Positions 1-12,018 of a DNA stretch of 64,000 nucleotides are shown one piece after another. The first letter of the stretch is position 1, and each line of letters starts with the position of its first letter. The notes beneath the pieces are model-generated. The model saw only the letters and a list, made by a program, of their open reading frames with translations. It had not been told where the DNA came from and made no database searches. Source of the DNA: Phascolarctos cinereus (taxonomy: Eukaryota; Chordata; Mammalia; Diprotodontia; Phascolarctidae); assembly GCF_002099425.1 (NCBI RefSeq), contig NW_018344272.1, forward strand, positions 1,528,001 through 1,592,000, given 5' to 3'. The position numbers and the translations under genes are program-made.

Positions 1-240
1 AGGCCATTCTCAGCCTCATTTCTTATTAAGCCTTAATCACTGAATGGGCATTGCCTCAGTTAAACTGAGACCTGTTAAAGACCTTAGCTTGAAAAGGCCA
101 AGGTCCTCCACTGCATCCTCTGGGGGAAAAAATGAGGCTGGTGACTTTGCACAGTCCTCCCTCATTTAAATCCTATTCACTTGCCTGTCATGGCATCACC
201 TCCCTCATGTTGTGGTCCCTTTTGAGGACAAACAACAATC
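1..240 (+). repeat. Marsupial interspersed repeat with CAAC-type tail
   Basis: The block runs from CACTGAATGGGCATTGCCTC through AGACCTTAGCTTGAAAAGGC and TGACTTTGCACAG to a tail at 225-240 reading GAGGACAAACAACAATC. The same order of blocks recurs at 19,685-19,775 (head part only), 29,420-29,915 (shared 3' part) and 56,459-56,720 on the minus strand, so it is a dispersed family. A short CAA/CAAC tail without long poly(A) is typical of RTE-mobilised elements; that assignment is inference. The family name is not certain. Confidence 0.6.
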
Positions 241-1206
241 CATCCACCATTCATAGTACCTTGCTGAGAAAACAACCTGTCTTCCGTTTATTTCTGAAGC
301 AATACCTTTATAGCTATCAGGTCACTCGGTGCCTCTGCCTCTCCTTGCCTCAGGCTGCTCCCCTGCAAGCTGTTGAAGCTTTGCCCTACTTCTTTCCGCT
401 GCCTTAGGAAAATGCTCTTTTAGCTTTAGACCTCCCAGGCTGCATGCCTGGAGGCTATCATTACTGCTCTTTTTATAATTACTTCTTTCAAAGATTAGTA
501 GACCAAGCTTCTGGAGGCTATTCATCACATTTTCAGTCACTTTTTTTTTTTGACTTGTCTCATAGCTCCACCGTGGTGATGCTCTAAACACTCCTGTTAC
601 TATGACCTTCCTTATTGCTCTCCATAGAAAGTGATGAGTCCTGACTCCTGTTTGGGTTAGGGTGAGTGATTTTCTTTTCCCTTTTCCCCACCTTAAGGGT
701 AGGAAAAATTTATCTTCCCGTTGTCTGAATCTCTTCCTTTATCTGAGACTCAGGATGAACAAATGTACTGTCCTTTTCAACTCCCAGGATAGCCTACCAT
801 GCAAATGTTTTTGAAGCTCTGATAAGTCTCAAAATCATGGTTGGAGGGATGGTAGACAAATGGGGAGTCTTATGCTAGTATTTCATTGTTATAGTAAAGT
901 CCTTGTCTTCTTTACACAAAGATTACAATAGTTTTCCAAACATCACACTGTTTTACATCATACTCCAGGTTGGATTAGCAGTCAGCTAAACTTCCTAGGG
1001 TTTTTCGTACATGAATTGCTAAGTCAATTCTTTCCATCTTTTATTTGTGTGGTTGCTATTTGGAAATGAAGTGGGACTACACATTCATGTCTATTGAATA
1101 TTCTTTCATTAGTTTAGACTAATCTTTCTAACCTGAGATCTTTTTGACTTCTGTTACTATCTCTTCTGGCTTTATGTTACTTACATATTTGATAAATTTT
1201 TAAATG
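241..1206. other. Unassigned stretch
   Basis: No family, RNA gene or coding region was recognised. There is a short poly(T) run near 541-551. The small reading frames here have no codon or domain character that I recognise. Confidence 0.5.
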
Positions 1207-1590
1207 TGTGAGAAATGCTAACAGTTTGGTTCCCACAGAATTGATAAGAAAACAGGACAGTGGGAGATTGGTTTACTGGTTTACATAAACAAGATGAGGG
1301 GAAGATTGGTTTTCACAGACTCTGTAGAAGCAATACATATTGCATTGCAAACACAGATGTTAAAAGGGACACGCAGGAACGTTGGGACAAGTTGGGGGTG
1401 AAAGCCAAGTAATCCTATATAACCGCTTGCTCTGCTCCTCTATAGGTGTGTGATTCCAATGAGGGAACACACCCAATTCTCAGAGAATTGCTAATAAAGG
1501 TATCCCTTCTCTCACTCCACAACTGTGATTTTGTTTGTTGGGGAATTCACAGAGCCCAGTTTCGGGCTGAATTCTGAATTGAGTCTGGTG
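1207..1590 (+). mobile_element. Probable solo LTR (ERV fossil)
   Basis: The segment has LTR anatomy on the plus strand. A TATA box (CCTATATAACCG, about 1,415-1,427) is followed some 70 bases later by a GCTAATAAAGG polyadenylation signal and a T/GT-rich stretch. It opens TGTGAGAAATGC, and a matching inverted end TTCACA lies at 1,546-1,551, but similar sequence seems to continue to about 1,590, so the right border is uncertain. No target duplication could be fixed. It is an old fossil with no internal retroviral genes beside it; the ERV class is undetermined. Confidence 0.5.
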
Positions 1591-1724
1591 TTTTTATAAC
1601 AAGTTATGCTGTATGTTCTCAAATATAATTAAAATGATGAATAGGACAGAATGAAGTACAAAATTCTTGCTCCTGCTCCTAGAATCTTCCCTCCAACTTT
1701 GATATTAATCCATTAAAACAACAC

Positions 1725-1985
1725 TTTGGGGGAATAATAATAGTAATAATCATAACCATTTATCTAGAGAACTTTAAAATTTGCAAAGCACATTACATAT
1801 ATTATTTCATTTTCTTCTCTAAACAACCATATATGCTAAGTATTATAGATGTTATTGTCATGTCTATTTTATAGATGAAGAAATTGAAACTGAGAGCTGT
1901 CAAATGATTTAACCATAGTCATGCTGCTATTCAGTGTCCTATGAAGGATTTGAACATAGGTGTTCCTGACTCCATGTCCAGTTTG
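1725..1985 (-). mobile_element. MIR3-type CORE-SINE
   Basis: Read on the minus strand this gives the MIR/MIR3 order: a core around the complement of AGATGAAGAAATTGAAACTG, then the complement of TTTGCAAAGCACATTACATA, ending in the ATTATTATTATT-type tail (plus-strand AATAATAATAGTAATAAT at 1,732-1,750). Strongly diverged, so an old insertion. Confidence 0.75.
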
Positions 1986-2034
1986 AGAATCCAGGACAAT
2001 GGCATGAAGAGGAGAGATTTCATTCCTGGTAGCT

Positions 2035-2800
2035 TATAGTCCAAACCAACAAGCAGTTATTAAATATCTAATTTGCACAAGATATTGTACTAGGTGTTAG
2101 AGATACAAAGAAAAATAATAAGAAAAAAATATGTTCTACTAGGGGGAGGAGATATCATGCATACATAGATAAATATATAATTATTTGAGGAAGGAGAGAA
2201 CACCAAGTTAAGTTGTAGCCTGATGGAGGAGGACTTTAAATGTCAAAGGAAGTACTTTGCATTTTATACTAGAGGCAATAGAGAGTTATTAAAGCTTCTA
2301 ACGTCCGAAAATGCTATGGCCAGACTTGTGTTTTAGAAAAATTATTTTGGAAGAGGGGGTCCTCCAAAAATTTCTATCATTATGACCACCTCTAAACCTT
2401 GACTTGGGTGAGAGGCACCCAGTATATGAGGTCTGACATTGCCTTGGGAATACATAGAATTACTGAAGAAAGGAGAGAAGCCCAATTAGGAGTCTCCGGT
2501 TTTAGTCCAGGCAAGACATAATGAGGATATATATTAAGTAAGTGACCATGAGTGGAGAGAAGGAAATAATATGAAATATGCTACCAAAGTAGAATCAAAA
2601 AATCTTGGCAACTGATTGTATATTGGGAGTGTGAGGGACTGAAGAGAGTAGAGGATTAGTACCAATTGTGAGCCTGGGAAACTAAAATGATCGTTGCCTC
2701 CATGGAAATAGGGAAGTTCAGAGTAGGGTTGGATCTTTTATTTATTTTTAGGGGGAAGATAATGAGTTCCATTATGGACACATTTATTTTGAGGTGATTG
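2035..2800 (-). mobile_element. L2-type LINE fragment (RT region to 3' end)
   Basis: The left part resembles the L2/L3 3' end (ACAAGCAGTTATTAAATATC, then a degraded 'length-of-stay' block to TAGAGATACAAAG). The right part resembles the antisense of the L2 reverse-transcriptase C-terminus (GGGGGAAGATAATGAGTTCC and GAATAGGGAAGTT-like blocks). The middle is shortened and diverged and no reading frame survives. It is related to the better preserved copy at 25,435-26,410. Confidence 0.65.
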
Positions 2801-3129
2801 TGTGGAAGACACGAAGCTAGAGCTGAGTAAGGCAAGTGAAAAGGAATTGCATTGGCATCTTCAGTTTTTGCAAATGAGAGGTATTTTCGACAGATGGTTT
2901 TTCAATTGTAGAAAGTTTTCTCCCCACATTTTTTTTGGCACTGCTGACAGTTTAAATGGTGTGAATTTAAGCTATTTCATGTATAAGAAATCCATTTTTT
3001 TCGGTTGTGATTATTTCCTTTTTACCAATACCATGTACACAAATAAAGTGAAATCTAAACCAAAACACTATTACTCTTCTCAGAGTAGGCAAGATTATGG
3101 AAGGGAGAAGAGGCAGAGCATATAACCTT
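2801..3129. other. Unassigned stretch
   Basis: An open frame of about 107 codons lies at 2,802-3,125 on the plus strand. It has no domain, signal or homology I recognise and sits among repeats, so I treat it as chance. Confidence 0.5.
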
Positions 3130-3205
3130 CCACACTTCTGAACCTCATTTTCTTCATCTGTAAAATAAGGATAATAACATGTAGTGATACTTCATAGGGA
3201 TAGCA
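3130..3205 (+). mobile_element. MIR 3' fragment
   Basis: AACCTCATTTTCTTCATCTG and the following TAAAATAAGGATAATAAC match the MIR segment just after the core, in sense orientation. Short and old. Confidence 0.6.
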
Positions 3206-3224
3206 TATGATTCAGTCAAGCATT

Positions 3225-3690
3225 TATTAATGCTTTATTAATATCTTGATTTTAAAATTCATCTAGTAATGAAAAAGACATTGAACCAAACCCCTGTTAT
3301 GTGCCAGGCACTGTACTAAGTATTGGGAATTAAAAAAAAAGATAACCATTTTGGAGATTAATCTGGAATTATGCCCAAAAAATTATTAAACTGCTTTGAC
3401 CCAAAAATACCACAACTAGGTGTGTTTCCAAAGATGATAAAGGAGAGAAAAAAAAGGAACTATATGTTCTAAAATATTTATAGCAGCTCTGTGGTAGAAA
3501 AAAACCTGGAACTACAAAGATAATTTTATTATGTATTTAAAAAGAATAGATTTGCAATTTCATGTGCAATCATCTTTTTTCTCCCTTCTATTCTACAATG
3601 ATATAGAAATGCTTGTTTATTTCTTAAGTTCAGAATAAAAAAAAAGAATCTCTGCTCTCAAGGAATTCACAGTCTAACGCAAAGGTTCAG
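3225..3690 (-). mobile_element. L2/L3 LINE 3' end, split
   Basis: The blocks CAGTCAAGCATTTATTAATG, ATGTGCCAGGCACTGTACTA (to 3,333) and, after an interruption, CTCTGCTCTCAAGGAATTCA (from about 3,650) are consecutive in the L2-type 3' end seen at 25,435. An L1 piece separates them. A-rich AATAAAAAAAAAGA-like sequences on both sides of the interruption may be its target duplication. Confidence 0.65.
3341..3634 (+). mobile_element. L1 3' UTR fragment inside L2
   Basis: Sense-strand marsupial L1 3' UTR blocks are visible: CTGGAATTATGCCCAAAAAA, TTTGACCCAAAAATACCACA and ATATTTATAGCAGCTCTGTG. The same sequences appear antisense in the window's minus-strand L1/HAL1 3' UTRs. This is one of the few plus-strand L1 pieces here. 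Confidence 0.65.
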
Positions 3691-3800
3691 CCTGATGGAT
3701 CAAATGAACTACCATCTTCCACCCATCAAACTGACAAATGATGAGAAGAAGTCAGAAAATTCAACATTGGCCAAGGACTAGATATGAATCAATTTACCAA
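3690..3800 (+). mobile_element. L1 3' UTR fragment
   Basis: Resembles the L1 3' UTR part that precedes the block at 3,341 in element order (CACCCATCAAACTGACAAAT, ACATTGGCCAAGGA). It lies on the wrong side of that block, so it is either a separate insertion or a rearranged piece. Confidence 0.45.
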
Positions 3801-3834
3801 CTTCTGACAAGATGGACATTTGTTTTCTTATTGT

Positions 3835-4070
3835 TTTATTATATGTTTGATGGATGGGGGTGGGTATAGCTTATTTGATCCTTATGATAATACTATGAGG
3901 TTGACACTGTGAGGAAGAGAGGGTATTATTATCTATATTTTATAGATTAGGAAACAGGTTCAGAAAGGTCTTATGACTTTTTCAAGGTCATAGATACCAT
4001 GTGAGAGTTAAATCTATGTCTTCCAAATGACAAGAACTTTGTCCAGCTCACCATGTTTCCTATCAACCTA
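3835..4070 (-). mobile_element. MIR3-type SINE
   Basis: The antisense MIR3 order is visible: ATTTGATCCTTATGATAATA, TATTTTATAGATTAGGAAAC, GACTTTTTCAAGGTCATAGA and AGAGTTAAATCTATGTCTTC. Old and diverged. Confidence 0.65.
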
Positions 4071-4611
4071 GAAAATATTGCTAAGGATTTATGAAGTCCT
4101 GCACAAAACCAATACAGCTTAGGGTAAAGGTCATGTTTTCATCACTATTACCAATGGCAAATGGGGAATTCCAAAGAGAAGGGTAGAGTTGGGAAGTAAA
4201 CATATAGCTAAGAACATGCTATCTGATAATTTATATTTCTAAACCACAATTTAAGAAATGATGGACTTCTGGCCAGTAATGGAATACACCCAATGAAAAG
4301 CTAGTAAAAAACAAAACCAAAAACAAGCAAGCAAGCAAGCAAACAAACAAACAAACAAAAACATGGTGCCTGAAGTCTTGAAAATTTGAATAAGAGGGCT
4401 TTAAACTAAACAAAACAAAATGGAGTGAGATAAAGATGCCTACAGGTATTTGTCAAGTCTAATGTCAGAAAGTAGCAGGTGCAACATAAGATTACATTCT
4501 TTCTATTGATTTCTATTAGCCAAAACTATACTTAAGGGAGTCATTTAATAGCACATAGAAGGGTTGAGATATGTATCAATGAAGAGAGAACACACCAATA
4601 AGACTGTAGAC
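4071..4611. repeat. Unassigned, with CAAG/CAAA microsatellite
   Basis: A CAAG repeat passing into a CAAA repeat occupies about 4,323-4,361. The rest is not recognised. The minus-strand frame across it (4,231-4,413) is built on the microsatellite and is not a gene. Confidence 0.6.
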
Positions 4612-4950
4612 TAAACATTTAGAGCTGGAAGGGACCTGAAAGACCAGCTAGGCCAGGGAGCAAATTATAGCCTGAGAGCCAAAACCTATCCTCTAGCTTG
4701 TTTTTGTATTGGAATGGAGAAATTCATATTTTTATATAAAGTTTTATTTGAAAATTAAAAAAAAACCCACTCAGCTTGAGGGTCGGATTTGGTCTTTTCA
4801 CAATAGTTTGTAGACCCCAGATGTCTGTCTAACCCCCTCATTTTAATGACGAAATTCAGGCCCAGAGATATTGGGGTGAAATTTGAACTTGAGTCTTCTA
4901 ACTGCAAATCAAGTACTTTTTCCACAATATCATTGTGCCTCTCCATCTTT
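4612..4950 (-). mobile_element. MIR-like SINE split by a hAT miniature element
   Basis: AGAGCTGGAAGGGACCTGAA on the left, and AACCCCCTCATTTTAATGAC, GAACTTGAGTCTTCTAACTG and a C/T-rich end on the right, are consecutive in a common antisense MIR-like SINE. The piece 4,654-4,820 interrupts them. Confidence 0.6.
4654..4820 (+). mobile_element. hAT miniature element (MITE)
   Basis: It opens CAGGGAGCAAATTATAGCCT and closes GTTTGTAGACCCCAG, imperfect inverted ends of the CAGGGGTCAGCAAAC kind known from mammalian hAT miniature elements. It interrupts a SINE. I could not find a clean 8-bp target duplication. Confidence 0.5.
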
Positions 4951-6384
4951 TAGAGTACTGAAGTCAGATCAATAGTTAAGTGACAGAGTCACGGTTGATA
5001 CAGAGATGTGAAGTGATTTGCTCAAAGGACATGTGACAACATAGAAAGAAATATAATTATGACTTATCCTCTAGATTCTGTCCTGATTATTTGAAGAAGA
5101 GTTCAGAGTTGACCATCAAAGCCCTCCATATTAAGGATCATGATCATGGATAAATAGCAATGACATGGTGTTGCCACTCATTTGGGCCCCAAATAAAAGA
5201 TGCCAGACAAGTGTTTAGATCACTACTAGCTGAAACATAGTCCAACTTAGTTCAGCTTTTCTAGGTAAATAAATAATGATTTTCACAAACACATAGGACC
5301 ATCTATCTAGATTTCCTGAAAGAAAAGACAACTGTAAAGTGGTAAATGTATTGTTGCCTGCAAAACTATACTTTCCATGCACAGACACAAAGCAGAACAG
5401 AAAATTTCCAAAGTTTTCCCCACGTCTTTTTTGCCTTTAAACCATATCTTATCACTTTCATATTTGTTTCTTCTCTCCTTTAGAATTGGTAAGAATCTGG
5501 ATCATCCAGAAGCTTGGCTGGCTGATTTTGTTTCAGCTCAGTTTTCCTTAGAAAACATTCAGAATAGCAAATGAAAATGTGAAATAGAAACAGAGGGTGA
5601 GTGTTCAATTACTTTCTAGGTTTTCTGCTTATCCACAGGACATTTTGTTTCAGCAATTTCAACTTAATGACCCTAACTTGAGACCCTAGAAGTAAAAGGG
5701 AGTATATTTTTTAAAAAATGAAAAAAAAATACAAACATTTTGTTGAGTTAATCTTTTTTTTTTTTTTTCTGGACTCACCAGAGGCATTGGCCATTCAGCT
5801 AACAGGGTAACTTTAGAACAAAATTTAATAGAGAAATTAATTCTTTTAGCGGTTTATGTAGCATAAGAAAAGATTTGCAAAAGGCTTTCATGTCTGCTAT
5901 TAATGCTGCCAATAGTGAATATGTAAGAAACTGAGATGTATTACAAAGACTCTGTTACTACATGGTGTACTTCATTCTGAGATGCAGGGTTTTTAGCTAT
6001 TGAATTAATTTACTGTCATGGGTTTTCTACTTTACAATGATATCACTCAGTACTCCTCTTGCATTCAATTGGAGTTTTGGGAAACATCTGTCCATACTTC
6101 AGCAGGCACACTGTGGAGTAGAGATGGGAAGAAGTTGTTTCTTTCTCCTTAAGTGGAGCAGATGGCAAGAGTGTGTAAGTTCTTGCTTACTGTGCATATC
6201 TATCTATTCCTTCTTCTGAACTAGATTTTGAATTGCAGTGATACAAATTACGGAGACTTGGGGTGAGGTGTGGGGGGGGATTCTCATGATTTGGCATGTT
6301 GACTTTTTGGTCTATTTCCCTCCCTTGTTTCTTAGTTTTCTGTTCTTCCTTAGCTTTATCCTTCTACACAGCTGTTAATTCCTG
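4951..6384. other. Unassigned stretch
   Basis: Non-repetitive in appearance apart from a poly(T) run at about 5,751-5,769. No coding, RNA or repeat family recognised. Confidence 0.5.
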
Positions 6385-6530
6385 AGTAAAAAAAGATCTA
6401 GATTCTAGTACAAACTATGATACAGACCATCTGTGTGACATTGAACAACTACACTGAGTTTCAATTCTCTCAACCATAACATAAGGAAATTGGACTTTTA
6501 GTTCTAAATAAGTTTCTAATGCTAATTACT
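6385..6530 (+). mobile_element. MIR SINE
   Basis: Sense MIR blocks are visible: AAAGATCTAGATTCTAGTAC, CATCTGTGTGACATTGAACA and TTTCAATTCTCTCAACCATA. Old. Confidence 0.55.
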
Positions 6531-7689
6531 AATAATGGTATGAAAGAGGTTAAAGATAGAAATAAATGGATAACTTTAAAAATGTTTTTACTAATTCTTA
6601 CTAATTAAGTTTACTAATAACTTTTAATTTTTATCATAGTAATTTCTGGACATACTTCTATCTATCACCTAATGAACTTTCTTTTGTAATAAAGGAAAGC
6701 AATTAAGTAAATCCAATCAAAATGTATAAAAGCATATGCAACACTCTTTGCCCACAATCCTTTATATCTCCAAGGAAAAAAGGGAAATGTGTTTATTTCT
6801 TCTGAGGGGTCAAAATTTGTTATTATAATTCCATGCCATTAGGCCAGGGTTTAGTGTGCTTTTTACATATACTACTACAGTTATTGTGTATATTTTTCGA
6901 TAAATGATCTTGTAAAAATTTCATTTGGATTTGGAATGAAGTTACTACACATATGCAGAACTCAGATCCTCATATGTTCACCATGTCTTTTTCATCTTAG
7001 AATCCTCCTTCCAGCTCAGTTCTTCTGTCGGCAGCCCAAGATTCATAGAAAACAATAGTAAGGGTGATGCTTTCATGTTATTGGTATTCAGCGTGGCACT
7101 TTAAGGGAAAGACAAGAAGTGACATTTGCCAAACTAACATCTGTACCTGCATCTTGCTTCCAACCTTGGTGATGATAGCTTAGGAATATGAGTCTAAAAG
7201 TCCTAGGAATAGTAGTAACTTCCCAAAGTGCTGGTTCTTCTTCCAGTCTGCACCCCCATAACCATTATCAAGGAGAACAACTCCTTTAGCGAATGAATTA
7301 AACAACTTCTCTACTGCCATCACCCCAAGAACTGTCAGAATAACAGCATTACTCACATCTTCCATACTACTAGCCCTGGTTTCAACACTTTGGCCTCATC
7401 CAGGCAATTAACTCTTATGGAAATATTATCTGGTAATTGCTCCTGCAGGTGATGAAGCCCTCTTCTCTTCACAACCACAGTTACTGAAGATCCAGCAAAG
7501 AAGGTCACATCGCTGTCAAATAGTCATATATCAGAAATAGATATGTTTTTAAATATTAATAGATATGTTTTTAACAGTGGAAAGAACTTAAACAAGATTA
7601 TGATCTGCTTTGCTTCTGCATTATAGGGGCCATGGGACCTTTCCATAACTTACAGCTGAATTCTCCCATTTGTATTGTCCAATGCCCAA
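6531..7689. other. Unassigned stretch
   Basis: No family or gene recognised. AT-rich, with a small duplicated phrase AGATATGTTTTTAA at about 7,540-7,575. Confidence 0.5.
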
Positions 7690-7815
7690 TCCTACTAAAA
7701 ATGTGCACTACTAAATGCAAGGACTCTCTTGTTTTCTTCTTGTTGCCATGGTGCTTAGTAAAGTGCTTTGCATAAAGTAAGTGCTTTTTTCATTCATTCT
7801 TTATTCATTCCTGGT
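7690..7815 (+). mobile_element. L2 3' end
   Basis: AAATGCAAGGACTCTC, TTGCCATGGTGCTTAGTAAA, GTGCTTTGCATAAAGTAAGT and a CATTCATT tail follow the order of the L2 3' end (activity peptide, 'last seen' block, terminal short repeats). Confidence 0.6.
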
Positions 7816-7889
7816 TTAAGTGGCATTTGATAGTTATTAGATGAACTTTCTACATATAGCACCTTGAGCTCCTGGAAGATACCAACTTA

Positions 7890-8075
7890 ATAAATAAATC
7901 CTAAAATCTTAGTACTGAAAGGACAGTAATAGTTCAACTCCTCATTCTACACATGAAGAAAGTGACACCTAGAGATGCTTCATGTTTTCCACCAGGTCTC
8001 ATAGCTACACATCATCAAAATAGGAACAATAACTCAGGACTCCTGAGTCTCAGAAAGAACAGTTTCCAGTACATC
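7890..8075 (-). mobile_element. MIR-like SINE
   Basis: Antisense MIR-like order: CTTAGTACTGAAAGGACAGT, CTCCTCATTCTACACATGAA and AACTCAGGACTCCTGAGTCT. Diverged. Confidence 0.5.
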
Positions 8076-10834
8076 AGTGTTGCCTCATGTTGTCATGAGC
8101 TGTAGTAAGAGAACTCTCTTTTTGGCCATCACCACATTCTTTTCAGTATCATGGAAATAAGTTAATTAGAACAATAATTATGAATGGAGGACCAGGAAGT
8201 ATAATGGACATGATCTAAGAGTAGTACTACTCTTTAGGGAGCAGGAGGCAAAGGGAGTGAGGAAATTCAACCTTAGCTAACTGAAGGGAAATTCAGTTCC
8301 AGGTTGAACTACTGAGGTCTCACTGGAGGATGATTCTGAATTTATTTCAGGATGATAGTGTTTTGTGTTCCTCATAATTCCATTTTTCTCCTCACATCAG
8401 ATTGCTGCTGCTTTCTGGTCTGGAAAACTTTTCTAGTGTTGGATATACCACTTTGCAGGGGCAGACCATTATGTCATTGTATTCTATTATTTTTATCTTA
8501 TTCTGAATGATTTCCCAATTTTCTGTTCTGTCTAGTTCTCTCATATTATGGAAGATGAAACTCTCAAGGACACTGCTTTCCTTGAAAAGCATTTATGTTC
8601 CTTGTTTTTGGTGTCCACTGCACTCTATTGCTGTAAATGGAAAGAAGAGGTCCTGTGGTTCTTTCACTTTGTCCTTAAGTATCCAGGGAGCTGGTATATA
8701 AAGAATTAGCTTCCGATTGTAAGAAAACAGGAAAGAATCAATACAGTCTCTTTTCAAAGTGTTACAAAACTCTGAGATTACTCAATGCGCCTACCATAGA
8801 TCAAGTTTCTTCATGTTTTTTTTTTCCATTTGAGGTTACGGACTGAAGCACATTTCAATTTATCTGTTGTGAAGTAGTTAGTTCAGCAACTTAAGCAAGT
8901 ACTTATTTGTCAAGCCTCAAATTAACATATCTGGAAAAACAACAACAAAACAAAAACATGACTGCTTAAGAACTCATCTTCTCCCTCCATCCCCATATAT
9001 ATTAACTTTCAAAAGATTTTAAACATCTTATCTAGTTTATAACTCAAAACATTACTGGCTGTATTTCCATGATTATCTGAATGTTGTCATTGATATCACT
9101 TCCATTCTTAGAGACTGCTAGCATGGTGTGCACCTCTTATCTGGCCTCATCTGTCTCCTTTTTATCTTAAGAGCTCATTAATTGAAACAACTGGACATTC
9201 AGTAACACTTCCATGATATTTTTTTTCTGCCTATCTGCTTTTTGCTTGCCTAGTGTTATTTCTGTAAGAGAAAAAGAAATCCCTTTTCCTCTCCCCCCTC
9301 CTTCTCCTTCTCTGTTCCTGATGGACATAATCAAAATTCTGCAGCTCCCTCTCCAGTGTTATGTTCTTTCCATGACATCTAGAGGCCAAAACTGATGTGA
9401 GCTATAATTAATCTTTCTTAGTGGCTATAAAGACCCCTTAGTGGAGCAGAGATAAGAATCACACTGTCTGCATACTTAAACTTAAAAAACATTGTACCAC
9501 CAATCTACATTCAGTACTGTGCTCAGTTTCATCTCATTATCCCGTAGATGTGAAAGATGAGAGAGTTGAAGAGAAAGAAGCATTATGAAAGGAAAAAAAG
9601 TTGTAGGAACAAAATTGCATTTTTGTGTTTAATGTGCAAGAATGTCAGATGCTAATTCCTACACAAATTGTAGAATAATATAATTAGTATACCTGACATT
9701 TACGCCTGACAGTCAAAATCCTTCTGGTAATCAATAATGCAAATGTAAAGTGGCTAATTAAATTTCTTTTATTTTCTATCAAAATTCTTAAGGTGAAAAT
9801 CCATTTCATTGTCCCATATGTGTTCTCAAGCCCACTGTTCTGGCTTTAATTTTAATCTCCATTCTCAGAAGGCATGGGGGAAATTTTTACCTACATGAAG
9901 GATAATTGATATTGTTGCAATTTGGATGGGAAGCAGTTTTCTGCATTCATTCAGTAGCTCTTGTAAAATAAATATCAGACTCACCTAATTATTACAAATC
10001 TAATTAAAGGGATAAATTCAAAGCTTCTTTTCCAAATATTTTGAGCAATTTACAGATATATGTTCTACATACATATAAACCAGGAATACAGATGGGAAAT
10101 TCTGTAATCCCTAGATATTATTTTAACATCTTTTATTTAGAGCAGGAATCTTTTATTTGTCTTGCTTTTTCATTGGTTACTTCTTCATTGGACTTCAGCC
10201 CATTTTTCCAAGCTCTCTAACCATATTTATTACTATCCGAATCTAATCTAAAATCATTCATCTGACAAATTCAAATCATTGTTGACAGCTATTAACCTTT
10301 GTTGGTTTTAAATGCTTTAAGATCACTAAGCAGAGACTTTCTAGTTCCTCTGAAAACATAACTGAATTTAATTATGTATGCATGTCTTCAAGCATTTAAA
10401 TAAATAATTTTGCTTTTTAATTTATCTACTTGTGGTGCAATGAGTGGACTTTATTAAGTGTTAAATCCTTTACATCTCTTTTCTCCTTTTTTCCCTTATT
10501 TATGTTCTGGGGACCATTTCCTATGTCCCACTTTCTTCTTTCTTACAAACCACTATTTTTTGTATGTTTTTGTAACCACTGTCCATTACACATGGATTCT
10601 TTCTACCCACTTTTCCTCCATAAAAGGGTACAGATTTTGAACTTCTCACCTGCTACCATGTTTGAAATTATCAAGTAATCCCACTTCAGGTTTTTTTACT
10701 ACCTATAGCTACAGGCAAAAGACTGGGACTTAGAAGAACACCAGCAAGAATGCTTATGGTAGTTCCGGTGTAGGAGGAGAAAGAAGGCATTGTTACAAAA
10801 TTACAATAAATTAGAAAGTAACCCCATGTGTACT
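8076..10834. other. Unassigned stretch with a possible conserved block
   Basis: No repeat or gene recognised across 2.7 kb. The part 9,600-10,050 is rich in TAATTA-like words (for example TATAATTAGTAT, GCTAATTAAATT, CTAATTAAAG), compatible with homeodomain sites and a conserved noncoding element, but conservation cannot be tested here. Confidence 0.4.
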
Positions 10835-12018
10835 GGCATTCAGGGTCCTCTGTAATTTGAATCCAAAATACCTTTCCTGTCTTTTCTCATACTCCCTTTC
10901 ACATGATCACTCTTCTAAGAAAATTGGATTGCTTTCCACCCTCTGCTCTTGTCCTGCCCTCTACCTATTCTGAATTTGCTTAGATTATTTCCACACCACT
11001 GAAATAGACTGTGCCCATCAGATGCTTTTCTTTCTTTTTCAAAAAATTTATGTCTTTTCAGTTTTCAACATTCATTTCACAATATTTTGAGTTCCAAATT
11101 TTCTACCCATCTCATCCCTCCCCCCATCCCAAGATAGTGTGCATTTTGAATGCCCCTTCCTCTACTCTGCCTTCCCTTCTATCGCCCCCCCATTTTCTTA
11201 TCCCCTCCCCCTTATGTTTTCCTGTAGGGCAAGATAGATTTCTATACCCCATTGCTTGTATATCTTATTTCCTAGTTGCATGTGAAAACAATTTTTTAAC
11301 ATTTGTTTTTAAAACTTTGGATTTCAAATTTTCTCCCTTCCTCCCCCTCCACCTACCCTCATTGAGAAGGCCAGCAACTCGATACAGGTTATACATGTGT
11401 AATCATGCAAAACACTTACATAGTAGTTATGCTGTGCAAAACTAACTATATTTCCCTTCATCCTATCTTGCCTCCCATTTATTCTATTCTCTTTTGACCC
11501 TGTCCCTCCTCAGAACTGCTTGCTTCTGATTACCCCCTTCTCCAATCTGCCCTTCCCTCTACCATCCACCCAATCTCTCATCCTCTTCCCTCCTACCTTC
11601 CTGTAGGGTAAAATAGATTTCCATACCCAATTGAGTATGTATGTTATTCCCTCCTTAAGCCAAATCTGACGAGAATAAGATTCATTCATTCCTTCTCACC
11701 TTCCCCCACTTCCCCTCCACTGTAAAAGCCTTTTCTTGTCTTTTTCATGTGAGATAATTTACCCTGTTCTACTTCTCCCTTTCTCTCTGCCAGTATACTC
11801 CTCTCACCCCTTAATTTTATTCTCCAGATATCGCCCATTCATCTTCAACTCACCCTGTGCCATCTATCTATCTATCTATCTATCCATATATTTTTTTCCT
11901 CCAACTACCCTAATAATGACAAAGGTCTCATAGGTTACAAATACCATCTTTCCACATGGGATTGTAAACAGTTCTTCCTTAATAAGTCCCTTATGATTTC
12001 TCTTTCCTGTTTACCTCT

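Noticed and set aside
2802-3125. 107-codon frame as a possible gene
   Set aside because: No recognisable feature; sits between LINE and MIR fragments.
11011-11445. 144-codon plus-strand open frame
   Set aside because: It lies antisense to the purine-rich 3' UTR of HAL1-A; C/T bias makes stops rare. No domain.
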